NCBI GenBank assembly: GCA_907165065.1
Contig: OU015524.1
Location: 2,364,416-2,428,415 of the forward strand
Length of the DNA: 64,000 nucleotides
From: Caprimulgus europaeus
Lineage: Eukaryota > Chordata > Aves > Caprimulgiformes > Caprimulgidae
Reading direction: 5' to 3'
The position numbers and the translations under genes are program-made. Positions 61,473 to 64,000 of this stretch are shown one piece after another. The notes under the pieces were generated by a model that was given only the letters and a program-made list of their open reading frames with translations, searched no databases and had not been told where the DNA came from. How positions within the stretch are numbered: the first letter of the stretch is position 1; each line of letters begins with the position of its first letter.

Positions 61473-64000
61473 AGGCTGAATACATTATTATTTTGTGTAA
61501 AAATAACTGTGAATTTGAAAACTTGGTGTGTAGTCTTGGGACAGGCACCCATACATGTGTTCTGTGCAATTAAAGGAATTTAATTAAGGTTTAATTTAAA
61601 TTAAGTGCACCTACTCTGAGTGTGGATTGGCTCTTTGCAAACCAGGCGACAGACCCGACTTTTGGGACAATAATGCTGCCTCCCCAAGGTGCTCAGTACT
61701 GGGACTTGGCTTTTTTGATGCTCTGGGATCTCAGTTGTCATCACTTTGCTAGTGGTCTTCAAAAGAGATGGCTGATCTTGCTGCTCACCTTTCTGGATGC
61801 CTGTTCTTTGGACACCTTCTGATGCTGCCTGAGGAAGGAACTCCCATCCCTTCAAACAACAAGCCTTTTCTAAGGCATCTCAAGCCTGGGAGGGAGGTTA
61901 CCTCAAATCCTCAGATGCACTGGGAGTAGGTCCTCATCTACACCTGCAGGAGCAGGCAGGTCTTGAGTGGTTGTGTGGTGGAGCCTGGGAACCTTTGCAG
62001 GTTGAAAAAGGCTTCTGTGAGAAGCTGTATTTCACCTCCCTGAGATGTAAAGCCCCTGTTTTCAGCTGGCTTTCTACAGGCTTGTGTGGTCTGCAGCTGG
62101 AAATGAGAAGAACCAGTCTGCTGTATGGCCCTGGGAAGTGCCCTGTGAGGATCTAGATATCTCTGTGTGTGTGTCTTCATTAATAAATGCATTTACACAT
62201 TTACTGTAGGTACAAATTACAACATTGTTTGCAATTATTCCTTCCTTCTGCTTCCTGCTGGAGCTCCCTTTCTTCACTTCTAACTTAACTCAAATTTCTT
62301 CTTTGGCTGCAGTTTTTTCTTGTTGCTACCATTTTCCATTGTTTCCTGCTTGCCTCGGGCTTAGCTTTTTTCTGAGGAGTTATAATACAAAAGGTCTTGC
62401 TGGTTTTGATTAAGTTTAGGAAGAAACTGGTGTTTCATCTTGAATTTCTGACTGAAATAGCTGTTTGATTATTTTAACCCTTCCATGTTCTGAAAGGCAA
62501 CCTGGGAATTTGGCTGGAAGATCCACCAGGAGCAAAGGGTGTGCTTTTTTTTTTTGCCTTTGTGGAAAATTGCTAAATAATTTTGTCAAGTTATGGGTCC
62601 AAAAATCCTTATCCACATCCTTCTTGTGGGAGAGGCTGGCAGAAACAGCTTTTGAAAATAGTATTTTCACTAAGAGCAAGGGATGTGTGGAATGATGAGA
62701 TAGGTGAGTGGGTGTACACCTGAGGATAAGGGATGTGGGAAGGAGGGGGAATGAAGCTTGTATGGTCACATATGCACAAAAGAACCAGTTAGAGGGACTA
62801 CTGTCTAAAATTTGCCATGACATACAGAAATTTTCTACATCTACTTTTCTGTATGGCCAACCCAAAGCTGTGCAGTTTGTTGCCAAGGTTGTTCCCTGCC
62901 CTGGTCCAGAGAAAATTAATAACTATTAGCTGTGCCAGGATCTCACGTGGTTAAGACCTGCCTGATGTAGAGGTTTTTAACAGAATTACTAATATTGATG
63001 TGGAGGGAAATGCATGGTTGAAGACACCAGGAAAAACAGCAGATGAAGGGTTAAAGGAGTGGCATGGACTCATTGCTGCAGAGCCACCCCTTGTGTTCCA
63101 TGCAAATAACCAGAGGACAACTGAAGCCTTAGAGATAAGGTGAGGAGATGCTGACCAACAGGACTGAAGCTGTGAAATATCCAGATAAGGATAACAAAAG
63201 ACTGACTTTTGCCTGAAGCTCTTGAGGGGTGAGGCACACAATGGTAGAATCTGCTGCTAAAGGGTATGAAAGGAACATCCAAAAGTAAATGGAAGCCCAG
63301 GAGATGCTGTGATGGTGTTTTCCCATCTGCTTCCTGCTGCATACAGTTGTTCCTGGCCAGACTGAAGCATACAGGTCTGCTCATGTGAGTATGTTGAGTG
63401 GGTAGAATCAGTTTATTGCATTATTTTAAATAAAACTTGTATCTAATGTCTGTAAGGGCTTGTGAGGAGTTTTGTCCCACTAATTTTCTACAGTGATGGA
63501 ACTAAATGTTCCAGTTTTGCTAATGATTCATGTAGGAGGTGAGATATATGAAATATGAGGTGAAATGCCGTGTGATGGCATTTTCTATATACTCCAGTTG
63601 CCTTAAAAAAAAATACCTAGATAATTAGATTGCAAAATTCCAATGTTAAAGGAATATTCATGCCAAAGCCAGGCACTCCACTACTGCCAATTGAAGTTTA
63701 AGCTTTGTGTTGCCCTCTTGCAGGAAAGCCACAGCAATCAAAGTGTTTGCTGTGTTTTCATTTTCCCAATGCTCAGCTCAAGATGCCTGTTGCCTATTTG
63801 AGAGATGCATTAGATGCTGTCCATTGTCATTGTAGGTGACACTGCTGCATTTAAGCATAAAAAGTGCCATAAAAAGGCTATTAAAAAAGCCAGGCCACCC
63901 AAGTTACCAAGCAGGCTTTCTGCATGAGAGATTCTTGCTGACCTGGATGCTGCAGCTATAAAATGGAGTCAGAAAAAACTTGTGCTCTGTCTGCAACCCA
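61470..64000. other. Intergenic sequence to the window's right edge
   Basis: No repeat family, RNA gene or exon with splice support recognised on either strand. In human the next gene on this side is PELI1 at a large distance; none of its exons is seen here. Confidence 0.5.

Overview
The window is bird nuclear DNA. Three things point there: many CR1 LINE fragments with the avian-type 3' tail, two solo LTRs of a retrovirus-like family I recognise from bird genomes, and a clear vertebrate single-copy gene, LGALSL (galectin-related protein), with all five coding exons on the minus strand. The LTR family suggests a neoavian bird, but that is a weak inference.

Layout. From 1 to about 4.8 kb there is non-repetitive, AT-rich DNA lying downstream, on the minus strand, of a CpG island at about 4.2-5.35 kb. 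The island carries a consensus splice donor on each strand and three YY1-like motifs, so it looks like a promoter. In human, LGALSL is followed in the same direction by AFTPH, so the island is probably the AFTPH promoter and the left edge its first intron. No AFTPH coding exon is visible, so this rests on synteny alone. A minus-strand acceptor followed by a 63-codon hydrophobic reading frame at 2579-2775 is unexplained.

From 5.3 to 27.8 kb the DNA is gene-poor, with two CR1 fragments (9.0 and 17.1 kb) and one LTR-like block (20.7-21.4 kb). LGALSL occupies about 27.8-34.5 kb: the coding exons run from 34116 down to 30075, with a probable 3' UTR of about 2.3 kb containing very old repeat sequence. 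Its promoter is a second CpG island (about 33.5-34.8 kb), and its start codon lies inside a YY1-like motif.

From 35 to 64 kb no gene is supported. This half is rich in mobile DNA: most of the CR1 copies, including one CR1 inserted into an older CR1, two solo LTRs in opposite orientation, two or three MIR-like SINE fragments, a 13-bp tandem repeat and a long TG/TA microsatellite.

Only LGALSL is firmly supported as a protein-coding gene. Nothing here amounts to a new multi-gene system. The points most worth checking are the hydrophobic candidate exon, the two-way promoter, a tryptophan at a galectin-signature position in LGALSL, the nested CR1 insertion, and old repeats in the LGALSL 3' UTR.
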